Source: Acidimicrobiales bacterium
Lineage (GTDB): Bacteria; Actinomycetota; Acidimicrobiia; Acidimicrobiales; JAMCQF01
Assembly: GCA_027366675.1 (NCBI GenBank)
Contig: DAHXND010000025.1
Span: 1-37,320, forward strand
Direction of reading: 5' to 3'
Length of the DNA stretch: 37,320 bases
Position 1 is the first letter of the stretch, and each line of letters begins with the position of its first letter. The position numbers were made by a program, and so were the translations under genes. Below, piece by piece: positions 24,925 to 32,841 of this stretch. Under the pieces are notes generated by a model. The model was given only the letters and a program-made list of their open reading frames with translations, was not told the DNA's origin and did no database searches.

Positions 24925-25048
24925 GTGGCAAGCACCGCGCGTTCCCCCGTAAGGCTATGCGGATGCAGCACGCCGGGGCAGCCATAGGAGCACCGTTCTG
25001 TTGCACCTGAGCGCCATCAACGCCCCAGACGACGAGGGCGCCGGGTGC

Positions 25049-25077
25049 GCACCAGGCAGAGTGGTTCTGCCTGGTGC
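25049..25077. promoter_or_regulatory. 12-bp-arm perfect palindrome upstream of operon 2
   Basis: GCACCAGGCAGA (25049-25060), five-base centre GTGGT, TCTGCCTGGTGC (25066-25077): twelve perfectly paired positions. No T-run follows. It lies between the divergent promoters, about 60 bases before the candidate operon 2 -10, so an operator for a dimeric regulator or a strong hairpin are both possible. Confidence 0.55.
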
Positions 25078-25137
25078 CGCAGATCTACCACCTGCCGCGG
25101 CGAAGCGGCGCTCCCTACCGCGAGCCAGGCGTCGTGC

Positions 25138-25143
25138 TACTAT
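25138..25143 (+). promoter_or_regulatory. Candidate -10 element for operon 2
   Basis: TACTAT, with no clear -35, as in many actinobacterial promoters. Transcription would start close to 25150, just where the first leader hairpin begins. Weak evidence. Confidence 0.3.
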
Positions 25144-25149
25144 CGGGGT

Positions 25150-25190
25150 ACGCGATGAGGCCCGCGTCATGCAGGGCAGTTGGGGACTGC
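25150..25190 (+). ncRNA. Two leader hairpins upstream of operon 2
   Basis: Hairpin 1: ACGCG (25150-25154), loop ATGAGGCC, CGCGT (25163-25167). Hairpin 2: GCAGT (25176-25180), loop TGGGG, ACTGC (25186-25190). Loop 1 keeps the TGAGGC seen in copy 1, while the stem bases differ yet still pair. The shared GGACTGC (25184-25190) also occurs in copy 1 (15990-15996). Confidence 0.4.
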
Positions 25191-25207
25191 TGATGGCTTC
25201 TATCTGA
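25189..25207 (+). promoter_or_regulatory. 19-nt leader motif shared by both operons (copy 2)
   Basis: GCTGATGGCTTCTATCTGA, 48 bases before the hyfC2 start codon. It matches 16049-16067 at 17 of 19 bases and contains the mini-frame ATG-GCT-TCT-ATC-TGA. An ATG at 25169 in the same frame would give a 12-residue peptide ending in MASI. Confidence 0.5.
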
Positions 25208-25255
25208 CGTCTGGACAGTGACGACCAAGGATGCCGGATCGAAGGAGGCTGGATC

Positions 25256-26224
25256 GTGCGCAGCGGTGTCGCAGTGCCAGTAGTCCTCCAGGTGCTCCAG
25301 AGCCTCGTCGTCATAGTGTTCGCGCCGCTGTACGTCGGGGTGATCACGAAGGCCGAAGCCGTCGTAACCTCCCGACGAGGCCCGAGCGTCCTCCAGCCCT
25401 ACTTCGACCTGGCCAAGCTCCTCCGCAAGGGTTCGACGATCAGCGACCAGGCGTCATGGGTCTACCGCGGCGCCCCGTTCGTCGTCTTTGCCTGCTACAT
25501 CACAGTGTCAGCGATCGTGCCGATCATCACCTCGGTGCCGCTGCCCCTGGCCTTTCTGGCCGACCTCATCGGGGGAGCGTTCGTGCTCACGCTGGCGTCG
25601 TTCTCGACCACGCTGGCGGCGATGGACACCGCCAGCCCGTACGGGGGCCTCGGGGCGAGCCGGGCGTCGTGGATCGGCAGCCTGGTCGAGCCGGCGCTCA
25701 TCCTCGTGTTCTTCACGGTCGGCGTCCTCTCCGCCTCGGACAACCCCTACCTCATGAACCACGCCGTGAGGGCCTCGCCGTACGCGCTGGTGCTGCCCGC
25801 CCACCTCCTCGGGACGCTGGCGTTCTTCATGATCGTGCTGGTGGAGAACGGCCGCATGCCGATCGAGAGCCCCGGGGTCAGCACCGAGATATCCATGATC
25901 GAAGAGGGACGCGTCCTCGAGTACTCGGGCCGGCACTACGCGCTCATGCGATGGGGCTCGTGGATGAAGTTCTTCCTCATGTCGTCGATCTTCATGAACG
26001 TGTTCCTCCTCCCGTGGGGGCTCGGCGGGAGCGCCGAGAGCCTCGCTGGCGGCCTCCTGGCCATCCCCGTGCTCTTGGGCAAGCTGGCGATCTGCGCGTT
26101 CGTCGTCATCGTCATCGACACCTCGTTCGCGAAGCTGCGCTTCTTCCGCATCGCCGAGTTCGTCGGGGCGGCGTTCCTGATCGCGCTCATCGGTGTCGTG
26201 AGCTCCTACATCGTGAGCGTGTGA
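25256..26224 (+). CDS. hyfC: Copy 2 HyfC/HycD-like membrane subunit (NuoH family)
   Basis: Same role as the copy 1 subunit: membrane anchor linking peripheral and ion-translocating arms. 322 residues, about eight transmembrane segments. The loops KAEAVVTSRRGPSVLQPYFD and TEISMIEEGRVLEYSGRHYA match the HyfC family more closely than copy 1 does. The GTG start at 25256 has AAGGAGG seven bases upstream, the clearest ribosome site of either operon. Isoleucine codons by hand count: 21 ATC, 2 ATA (copy 1 hyfC: 11 ATC, 10 ATA, 1 ATT). Stop overlaps hyfE2 (TGATG). Confidence 0.92.
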   Translation: MRSGVAVPVVLQVLQSLVVIVFAPLYVGVITKAEAVVTSRRGPSVLQPYFDLAKLLRKGSTISDQASWVYRGAPFVVFACYITVSAIVPIITSVPLPLAFLADLIGGAFVLTLASFSTTLAAMDTASPYGGLGASRASWIGSLVEPALILVFFTVGVLSASDNPYLMNHAVRASPYALVLPAHLLGTLAFFMIVLVENGRMPIESPGVSTEISMIEEGRVLEYSGRHYALMRWGSWMKFFLMSSIFMNVFLLPWGLGGSAESLAGGLLAIPVLLGKLAICAFVVIVIDTSFAKLRFFRIAEFVGAAFLIALIGVVSSYIVSV

Positions 26225-26934
26225 TGGGCTCGCTCGTCTCGCCGACGGTGCTGGGCGTGGTCCAGAGCCTCTCGTCGAGCTCGCTGGCCGGCACGCTCGT
26301 CACCTTGAGCTCGGTGCTCATGCTGCTGGCGGCGTTCGCGTGCCTCGGCTCGAAGCTCTTCAACCGCTACGTCGTCTACTACGGGTTCCAGTCGATCGCG
26401 CTGTCGTTCGCCGCCGCGGTCGTCGCCTACCACTACGACAGCGGGGAGCTTTGGGCGCTGGCGGCGATCACCTTGATGATCAAAGGCATCGCCATTCCCA
26501 TCGCCGCGCGCCGGCTCCTGCTCCAGCGCCTGGACCTGCGCCGCGACGTCGCGGTGTCGACGGGCCTGTCGACGTCGTTGATGATCGGCGCCGTGCTGAC
26601 CGGGTTCTCCTTCCTCGTGATCCAGCCCCAGGACCTCCCCCACGGCGCGATCTCGTCCTCGGCCGTCCCGCTCTCCACTGCGCTCGTGCTCATCGGCGCC
26701 CTCTGCATGGTGGTGCGACGGCACACGATCGCGCAGCTCATCGGCTGGCTCATCACCGAGAACGGCGTGTTCCTCGGAGCGATCACCTTGGCATCGACCT
26801 TCCCCTTCATCGTCGAGGCAGGGGTCTTCCTCGACCTCGTGGCTGCGGTGCTCATCATGGTCGTGTACGTCTCGGGCATCACCCGCCAGCTGGCGGAAGC
26901 CACCGCCGCCGAGCTGCGTGAGCTACGGGGATGA
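26224..26934 (+). CDS. hyfE: Copy 2 HyfE/HycP-like membrane subunit
   Basis: Hydrogenase-4 component E-like protein, 236 residues, about seven transmembrane helices. ITLMIKGIAIPIAARRLL corresponds to the ILLKVAIVPPVIHRL motif of copy 1, and LIGWLITENGVFLGAI to the later conserved glutamate-bearing helix (copy 1 has the diverged AIGFLSLDNAASLASL there). The ATG at 26224 overlaps the hyfC2 stop. A gap of about 50 bases follows before the preferred hyfF2 start. Confidence 0.88.
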   Translation: MGSLVSPTVLGVVQSLSSSSLAGTLVTLSSVLMLLAAFACLGSKLFNRYVVYYGFQSIALSFAAAVVAYHYDSGELWALAAITLMIKGIAIPIAARRLLLQRLDLRRDVAVSTGLSTSLMIGAVLTGFSFLVIQPQDLPHGAISSSAVPLSTALVLIGALCMVVRRHTIAQLIGWLITENGVFLGAITLASTFPFIVEAGVFLDLVAAVLIMVVYVSGITRQLAEATAAELRELRG

Positions 26935-26986
26935 CGCGACCTCCAGGGGCGCCACGGCCGACGGCCCGGCGGAGGGTGGGACACCG

Positions 26987-28468
26987 GTGATCGCCGACAT
27001 CGTGCTCGTCGTCGTGCTGCCGCTGCTCGGCGGGCTAACGGCGCTGGCCGGGAGGCGCGCCCGAGCGGCGGGGTCGGCCGCCATCGTCGGCGGGGTCGGC
27101 TCGTTCGCCGCTGCCGTCGTCCTGGCCGCCCGCATCGGTGGCCTTCACCATGTCGAGGCGTGGAGCGGCTTCCTCTACGTGGACGCCATGGGGGCGTACT
27201 TCACCGTCGTGGTGTCCTTCATCGTCGTGCTGGCGAGCTTCGGCTCCGCCGCGTACCTGGCGGCAGAAGAAGCGAGGGGTGAGCTGAGCGGCTTCCAGGT
27301 CCGCCTGTACTTTGGCTTCTTCTCGGTGTTCGCCTCGGGGATGCTGGCCGTGTTCATGACCGGCAACTTGGGACTGCTATGGGTCCTCATCGAGACGAGC
27401 ACGCTGGCGAGCGTCGTGTTGGTGGGCCTCGAAGGCAAGCCCCGGTCGCTCGAAGCTGCCTGGAAGTACGTGATCATCAGCTCCTTCGGGGTCACCATCG
27501 CGCTCGTCGCGACCCTGTTCCTCTTCTTCGCCGCGAGCGGGGTCCACCTGACCTCCGTACAGCGACTCACCTGGTACTACCTCCTGGCGCACGGCCACGG
27601 GCTCACGCCTGCGAGCATGCGCCTGGCGTTCTTGCTCGCGGTGGTCGGCTACGGCACCAAGACCGGCTTGGCACCCATGCAGACATGGCTGCCCGACGCC
27701 CACTCCGAGGCACCCAGCCCGGCCAGCGCGATGCTGTCGGCGGCGCTGCTCAACACGGGAATGTACGCCATCATCCGCTTCCGGGCGATCGCCATCCCAG
27801 CCCTCGGTGCGAGCTTCCCCGACACCGTGTTGCTGTTCTTCGGGTTCCTCTCGGTCTTCATCGGCGTGGTGTTCCTCGTCAACGCAAGGAACTACAAGCG
27901 CATGTTCGCCTACTCCTCGGTCGAGCACATGGGCATCATCGCCGTTGCCCTGGGGTTCGGCGGGGTCCTCGGGCTCTACGGGGCGCTGCTGCAGGTCCTG
28001 ACCCACGCGCTGGGCAAGGCCGTGCTGTTCCTCTCGAGCGGCCACCTCGTGCTCGGCTACCGCACGCGGGAGGTCTCCCAGGTGCGCGGCGTGCTCACTA
28101 CCCTGCCATTCGCCGGCGGGGTGCTCCTGCTCGCATCGCTGGGCGTGGCTGGCTCGCCACCGTTCGGGATCTTCCTGAGCGAGCTGACGATCGTGAGAGC
28201 CGGCTTCGCAAACGTCGGCCCGTTCCTGCCCGCCCTGCTCCTCCTGCTGCTCGTGATCGGGTTCATCTCCTTGCTCAACGGCACCATCGGCATGGTGTCC
28301 GGCGAGCGCCCGGCGGCAGAGGTGCACCAGCCATATCGGGGCTGGCCTCAGCGCCTGGTGGCATCGGTGCCGCTGGTGGGCGGGCTCGGGGCGCTGGCCC
28401 TGATCGGGCTGTGGATCCCCGGCAGTCTGCACGACCTTCTGCTCCAGGCCATCCGGGCGGTCTCGTGA
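26987..28468 (+). CDS. hyfF: Copy 2 HyfF/HycQ-like antiporter-type subunit
   Basis: Ion-translocating subunit of the NuoL/M/N family, about 14 transmembrane helices. I chose GTG 26987, which puts VIADIVLVVVLPL in register with the copy 1 start (MTSVLIAVSVIPL) and has GGAGGGTGG upstream; the frame is open to GTG 26918, which would overlap hyfE2. The helix-5 glutamate (LLWVLIETSTL), the helix-7 lysine (GYGTKTGLAPMQTWLPDAHSEAP) and NYKRMFAYSSVEHMG are all present. 493 residues from the chosen start. No low-complexity insertion, unlike copy 1. Confidence 0.9.
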   Translation: MIADIVLVVVLPLLGGLTALAGRRARAAGSAAIVGGVGSFAAAVVLAARIGGLHHVEAWSGFLYVDAMGAYFTVVVSFIVVLASFGSAAYLAAEEARGELSGFQVRLYFGFFSVFASGMLAVFMTGNLGLLWVLIETSTLASVVLVGLEGKPRSLEAAWKYVIISSFGVTIALVATLFLFFAASGVHLTSVQRLTWYYLLAHGHGLTPASMRLAFLLAVVGYGTKTGLAPMQTWLPDAHSEAPSPASAMLSAALLNTGMYAIIRFRAIAIPALGASFPDTVLLFFGFLSVFIGVVFLVNARNYKRMFAYSSVEHMGIIAVALGFGGVLGLYGALLQVLTHALGKAVLFLSSGHLVLGYRTREVSQVRGVLTTLPFAGGVLLLASLGVAGSPPFGIFLSELTIVRAGFANVGPFLPALLLLLLVIGFISLLNGTIGMVSGERPAAEVHQPYRGWPQRLVASVPLVGGLGALALIGLWIPGSLHDLLLQAIRAVS

Positions 28469-28499
28469 GCAGCAGCACGGCAGCGAGGGCAGAGCACCG

Positions 28500-29960
28500 A
28501 TGACCGGCACCTCCGACCTGCTCCTCGTCAGCGTGGACGTCGAGTCGCACGTCTGCGCCATGGCGCAGACGCCGGGCGTGCGCTTCGCCGACTTCTTCGG
28601 CTCCGTCGAGGACGGCCAGCTCGTGATCCGGCTGGTGTGGGCACTCGACGCCGAGCACGAGTACCGGGTCGCCAGGTGGCCTGCCCGGGGCACCGGCTAC
28701 CCGCCGCTCTCGGAGGTGACACCCGCCGCCTTCGTCGAAGAGTGCGAGATCTACGAGCAGTTCGGCGTGAGCCCGGGGAAGGGCAAGGCGCTCAACCGGC
28801 TCGTCATCCCTCCGGGTGCCGAGCACGCCTTTCCCCGCCTCGGCGAGGCTCCGGCGCGCGAGCACCCCCTCCCTCACGCCTCCCACTACGTCTCAGGCGA
28901 TGCCTTCGAGTTCCCTTTCGGACCGGTACGCGGCGTCGGCCAGGAGTCGATGTACCTGGGGCTCGTCACGAGCGGCGAGGAGCTCATCGACCTCTACCTG
29001 CTGCAGTGGCACAAGCACCGCGGCATCGAGCGGCGCCTGGGAGGAGAGGAGGTCGCCCGTGCGCTGTTCGTCATCGAGCGGGCCGAAGGTCTGTCGGCGG
29101 TCGGCAACAGCTGGGCCTTCCTACGGGCGGTGGAGGAGATCGCCGAGGTCACGCCGCACCCGGCGGTCGACCGCAGCCGGGGGGTCGCGCTCGAGCTCGA
29201 GCGCCTCTACAACCATGCGGCTGCGATCGCCGCGCTCTGCCAGTCCACGGGCCTGGCAGTCGGACAGGCTCAGGCGGAGATCGTCCTCGAGCAGCTCCTG
29301 CGGCTCAACGCCGCGGTCTTCGGCCACCGCTACCTCTTCGGGGTGCTCGCTCCTGGGGGGACGAGCCGAGCGGCCGACGCCGACGCGCTCGTGACCTCGC
29401 TGCCACCGACGATGGACACGCTGCGGCGCCTGGTCGACGCGCTGTGGGCGACCAACTCGTTCGTCGACCGCCTCGAGTCGTGCGGCATCGTGACGCCGGC
29501 CGAGGCGGCGCGCCTGGGCCTCGTCGGCCCGGTGGCCAGGGCGTCTGGGCAGGACATCGACACCCGGAGGGACCATGCCTTCGGACCCTACGCCGAAGTC
29601 GCGGTGGAGGTGCCGGTGAGAGCGACCGGCGACGTGATGGCCCGGATGAGCGTGATGGTGGCCGAGATGGAGGAGTCCGCCCGCCTCGCGCTGGATCTCG
29701 CCGGCGCTGGCCTCGGCGCCGGGACGGTCGAGGTCCCTCCGGCCACGGGGAGCGCGCTCGGGTGGTGCGAGTCCCCTCGGGGCGAGTCGCTTCTGTGGGT
29801 GGACCTCGACGGCGGGCGGATCCGACGCGCCCGGGTCCGTCCCGGCTCCGTCCGCAACTGGCGGGCGTTCGACGACGCGGCCCGCTCGCGCAACGTCTTC
29901 ACCGACATACCGATCATCGAGGCCAGCTTCTGGCTCACCGTCGCGGGGCTGGCGCGCTGA
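28500..29960 (+). CDS. Copy 2 hydrogenase-like large subunit (NuoC+NuoD), NiFe ligands absent
   Basis: 486 residues: NuoC-like domain (about 1-115) and NuoD/hydrogenase-large domain. QWHKHRGIERRL is the usual entry to the metal-site helix, but the motif reads ERAEGLS, with E196 and S199 where hydrogenases have cysteines. The C-terminal region is ASFWLTVAG, so both C-terminal cysteines are gone as well, and there is no cleavable tail. The glutamate replacing the first cysteine is the same in both copies. Without metal ligands this is an Ehr-type subunit, not a hydrogenase. The ATG at 28500 lies 31 bases after hyfF2, the only sizeable gap late in the operon. Ends with TGATG overlap to the ferredoxin-like gene. 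Confidence 0.88.
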   Translation: MTGTSDLLLVSVDVESHVCAMAQTPGVRFADFFGSVEDGQLVIRLVWALDAEHEYRVARWPARGTGYPPLSEVTPAAFVEECEIYEQFGVSPGKGKALNRLVIPPGAEHAFPRLGEAPAREHPLPHASHYVSGDAFEFPFGPVRGVGQESMYLGLVTSGEELIDLYLLQWHKHRGIERRLGGEEVARALFVIERAEGLSAVGNSWAFLRAVEEIAEVTPHPAVDRSRGVALELERLYNHAAAIAALCQSTGLAVGQAQAEIVLEQLLRLNAAVFGHRYLFGVLAPGGTSRAADADALVTSLPPTMDTLRRLVDALWATNSFVDRLESCGIVTPAEAARLGLVGPVARASGQDIDTRRDHAFGPYAEVAVEVPVRATGDVMARMSVMVAEMEESARLALDLAGAGLGAGTVEVPPATGSALGWCESPRGESLLWVDLDGGRIRRARVRPGSVRNWRAFDDAARSRNVFTDIPIIEASFWLTVAGLAR

Positions 29961-30298
29961 TGGCTATATGGTTCCTTCGCGGGCTCCGGCGGGGCGTGGT
30001 GACGACGCGCTACCCCGCCCAGGCAGAGCCCTCTGCGCACCTGCTTCCCACGCCTCCGACGTTCGACCCCCGTCGACTCACCCGCGCCGTCGCCGTTGCG
30101 GTGGCAGAGTGCTGCCCGTCGGGCGCGCTGACGATGGACGGCGCCGTCCTCGTCCTCGACATCGGTGCCTGCAGCGCGTGCGGCCGCTGCGTCGCCGCCG
30201 GCGGCGGGGCGGCACGGCGAAGCGGCCTCTTCGAGCTCGCCGCCACCGAGCGGCAGCACCTCGTGAAACGGATCCCCATCGCGGGGGACCGGCGATGA
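29960..30298 (+). CDS. Copy 2 ferredoxin-like subunit, one [4Fe-4S] cluster
   Basis: 112-residue protein. Its N-terminus (RGLRRGVVTTRYP) matches that of the copy 1 fusion (RGLRHGIVTTPYP). Cysteines C52 (CP) and C71, C74, C77 (CxxCxxC) can bind one cluster. The order CP before CxxCxxC corresponds to cluster II of two-cluster ferredoxins, so cluster I has been lost. It probably passes electrons to or from the NuoB-like subunit encoded next (ATGA overlap). Confidence 0.85.
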   Translation: MAIWFLRGLRRGVVTTRYPAQAEPSAHLLPTPPTFDPRRLTRAVAVAVAECCPSGALTMDGAVLVLDIGACSACGRCVAAGGGAARRSGLFELAATERQHLVKRIPIAGDRR

Positions 30299-30804
30299 TC
30301 CCCGACCGCCACGAGGAGCGCTTGTCGGCGAAGTTGCGCGACGCCACGCACCGGCTGTTCGGGCGGAGCCTGCACGTCCGCACCGTCGACACCGGGTCCT
30401 GCGCAGTGTGCGAGTCCGAGATCCGGCTCCTCACGGCGCCGCACTACGATCTGCACCGCCTCGGGCTCTTCTTCACCCCCTCCCCCCGCCATGCCGACCT
30501 CCTTCTCGTGACCGGTCCGGCCATCCGGGCGTTCGACCGGGCCCTCGAGAAGACCTACGATGCCATGCCGGAGCCCAAGCTCGTGGTGGCGGTCGGCACC
30601 TGCCCGATGGGAGGCATCTACCAAGAGGACGAGTTCGTGCACGGGCAGCTCGAGCGCGTCCTTCCCATCGACGTCTTCGTCCCCGGATGCCCTCCCAGCC
30701 CGCTCGCCCTGATCCAAGGACTGCTGGTGGCAGTGGGCAGGCTCGCCGAGAAGGTCGGCGCGGAGGGCTTCACGACCCTCGACGAGCAAGAGGAGGCACC
30801 ATGA
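30295..30804 (+). CDS. hyfI: Copy 2 NuoB-like small subunit (HyfI/HycG type), N2 cysteines present
   Basis: 169 residues. The four ligands of the N2-type [4Fe-4S] cluster are all there: C36 and C39 (GSCAVCESE), C103 (VGTCPMGG) and C132 (PGCPPSP). YDLHRLGLFFTPSPRHADLLLVTG is the classic small-subunit core. It sits next to the large subunit in the complex and would connect its empty active-site cavity to the ferredoxin-like subunit. All six isoleucine codons are ATC. It corresponds to residues 125-279 of the copy 1 fusion. Confidence 0.92.
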   Translation: MIPDRHEERLSAKLRDATHRLFGRSLHVRTVDTGSCAVCESEIRLLTAPHYDLHRLGLFFTPSPRHADLLLVTGPAIRAFDRALEKTYDAMPEPKLVVAVGTCPMGGIYQEDEFVHGQLERVLPIDVFVPGCPPSPLALIQGLLVAVGRLAEKVGAEGFTTLDEQEEAP

Positions 30805-32810
30805 CAGCCGATTGGCTCTGGGCTGCCGCCGGCGCGTGGGCCCTCGCTGCGCTTCTCGGGCTCGGCGGCACGAGACGACCCTGGGTGTGGGCATCGGCCA
30901 CAAGCTCTGCGGCGGGGGGGCTGGCGGCGCTTCTGGGCGGCGTCACGCTGGCGGTGTCGGGCTCTGCCACGGCCACGCTGCGTGCCGCGGGGAGCACGAC
31001 CGGCTCACTGGTGCTCCGGGCGGCCCCGCTGGCGGCGGCCTTCCTCGTGCTCCTCGGGCTCGTGGCGCTGGCCATCGGCTGCTACGCCCCGCGCTACCAC
31101 CGTCCCGAGGCGGGGACCGCCGCCTACCTCTTTGTGTTCAACGCCGCATTGCTGGCTTCCCTCGCCGTGCTGGTGGCGGGGAACGTCACCACGTTCCTTG
31201 TCGCCTGGGAGTCGATGACGCTGGCGTCAGGGCTGCTCGTCCTGCGCCGTCAACGTGAGCGGGGCGTCGGTGCCGGTGCCTTGCTGTTCCTCGCGCTCGG
31301 CGAGCTCGGCTTCGTCATGGTGGTGGCCGCCTTCGTCATCATGGCCACCCAGTGCCACAGCCTGGACCTGGCTACGATCGCCGCCCGGGCGGGCTCGGTG
31401 CCCCTCGCCTGGCGCAGCACGGCGTTCGTGCTGGCGCTGGCCGGCTTCGGCTTCAAAGCCGGCCTCGTGCCATTCCACATCTGGCTGCCCGTCGCTCACC
31501 CGCTGGCGCCGGCCGACGGCTCGGCCTTCTTGTCGGGTCTCGTCGTGAAGCTCGGGGTGTATGGGATCGTCCTCTTCGGCTTCGAGCTCCTGGGCCGGGG
31601 CCCGTCGTGGTGGGGCCTGCTCGCCATGGGTCTGGGTGCCCTCTCGGCGTTGATCGGCATCCTCTACGGGGTGCTCGAGTCCGACCTCAAGCGGTTCCTC
31701 GCCTTCTCGACCGTCGAGAACGTGGGTGTCATCATCACCGCGCTCGGCGCTGGCATGACCTTCTTCTCCTACGGCCGCCAGGCGCTCGGCGCCTTCCTGC
31801 TCGCCGTCGCGCTCTATCACGTGGTGAACCACGGAGCGTACAAGACCCTGCTCTTCTTGGAGGCGGGCGTCATCGAGCACGCGGCGGGCACCCGTGACCT
31901 CAACCGGCTCGGCGGGCTGGTCCACCGGACGCCGGCCACCAGCGTGATCACCCTCATCGGCACCCTGGGGATCGCCGCCCTACCGCCGTTGAACGGCTTC
32001 GTCAGCGAGTGGCTCGTGTTCCAGGGGCTGTTCCAGGGGTTCCGGCTCCCAGGGCACCTCCCCAGCGCCCTCGTCGTCGTCGCGGCCGCCACCCTGGCGC
32101 TCACCGTGGGGATCGCGGTCATGGCCTTCGCCCGCACCTTCGGGGTCGGGTTCCTCGGCATGGCGCGCAGCCCCGAGGCGGGGCGCGCCAGCGAAGCCGG
32201 CCAGCCGCTGCTCGGACCGGGCATCCTAGCCGTGGCCTGCGTGGCACTCGCGGTAGGCGCCCCGGCGGTGCTGGTGGCGCTCGACCACGTGGTGCGCTCG
32301 GTCACCGGCGTACAGCTGCGCCGCGTGCTGCTGTTGCCCAACCTCACCATCATCCCGGCCCACACAAACTTCTCCGCCTTCTCGCCGACTTACCTGGCGG
32401 TCTTCCTGGTCGCCGTGCTCGCCGTGCCCGGCGCCATCTACCTCGCCGGCCGGCCCCGGGGCCGCACCACGAAGGTCCCCGTGTGGGACGGCGGCATCAT
32501 CTCGTTCCGATCACGGATGCAGTACACGGGCACGACCTTCGCCAACCCGACGCGGGTGACCTTCGACCGCTTCTACCGGCCCGACGTCAAGGTCGACCGG
32601 GCCTCTGAGGACCCTGCGGGAATCTCGGGACCGGTCCACTACCGGCTCAAGGTGCTGCCGGTGTTCGAGCAGCTCCTCTACCAGCCGGTGATCCGCCTCG
32701 TCCGCCGGTTGGCCCGCGTGCTCGAACCCATCCAGTCGGGCGACGTCAACTGGTACCTCCTCTACATCCTCGTCGCCGTCGTCGGCTGCTACCTCGTAGC
32801 CGTGCACTGA
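30801..32810 (+). CDS. hyfB: Copy 2 HyfB-like antiporter-type subunit (NuoL family)
   Basis: 669 residues, about 15 transmembrane helices ending in WYLLYILVAVVGCYLVAV. The proton-path residues look complete: E137 (VAWESMTLASG), the helix-7 lysine (FGFKAGLVPFHIWLPVAHPLAP), K250 (VVKLGVYG) and FVSEW. AGGAGG lies just before the ATG at 30801. It is last in operon 2, as hyfB1 is in operon 1; E. coli hyf has hyfB near the beginning, so the shared order is a feature of this family. Confidence 0.92.
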   Translation: MTADWLWAAAGAWALAALLGLGGTRRPWVWASATSSAAGGLAALLGGVTLAVSGSATATLRAAGSTTGSLVLRAAPLAAAFLVLLGLVALAIGCYAPRYHRPEAGTAAYLFVFNAALLASLAVLVAGNVTTFLVAWESMTLASGLLVLRRQRERGVGAGALLFLALGELGFVMVVAAFVIMATQCHSLDLATIAARAGSVPLAWRSTAFVLALAGFGFKAGLVPFHIWLPVAHPLAPADGSAFLSGLVVKLGVYGIVLFGFELLGRGPSWWGLLAMGLGALSALIGILYGVLESDLKRFLAFSTVENVGVIITALGAGMTFFSYGRQALGAFLLAVALYHVVNHGAYKTLLFLEAGVIEHAAGTRDLNRLGGLVHRTPATSVITLIGTLGIAALPPLNGFVSEWLVFQGLFQGFRLPGHLPSALVVVAAATLALTVGIAVMAFARTFGVGFLGMARSPEAGRASEAGQPLLGPGILAVACVALAVGAPAVLVALDHVVRSVTGVQLRRVLLLPNLTIIPAHTNFSAFSPTYLAVFLVAVLAVPGAIYLAGRPRGRTTKVPVWDGGIISFRSRMQYTGTTFANPTRVTFDRFYRPDVKVDRASEDPAGISGPVHYRLKVLPVFEQLLYQPVIRLVRRLARVLEPIQSGDVNWYLLYILVAVVGCYLVAVH

Positions 32811-32841
32811 CCCGGCGCGACCGGGACCATCGGCGCGGGAA

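Larger units (their letters stand above)
24925..25255. other. Divergent intergenic region, DinB-like gene and operon 2
   Basis: About 330 bases without a gene I can support. It holds a 29-base palindrome (25049-25077), a candidate -10 (25138-25143), two leader hairpins (25150-25190), the shared 19-nt motif (25189-25207) and an AAGGAGG ribosome site (25242-25248). A plus-strand frame across it (25001-25207) is probably not a gene, although its last codons are the MASI mini-frame. Confidence 0.6.

Noticed and set aside
25001-25207. 68-codon plus-strand frame in the operon 2 leader
   Set aside because: Most of it lies upstream of the candidate transcription start and has no ribosome site. Only its last four codons are shared with the copy 1 leader, so I report the motif and not a gene.
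27377-28693. 438-codon minus-strand open frame over hyfF2
   Set aside because: Antisense shadow of a GC-rich membrane-protein gene; no domain, and it spans the boundary between two real genes.
16117-32810. True H2-evolving or formate hydrogenlyase annotation
   Set aside because: Both large subunits lack the NiFe cysteines and no maturation genes are present in the window.
16117-32810. Respiratory complex I (nuo) operon
   Set aside because: There are no NuoE, NuoF, NuoG, NuoA, NuoJ or NuoK genes; HyfE and the NuoC-NuoD fusion place it in the hydrogenase-4/Ehr branch.
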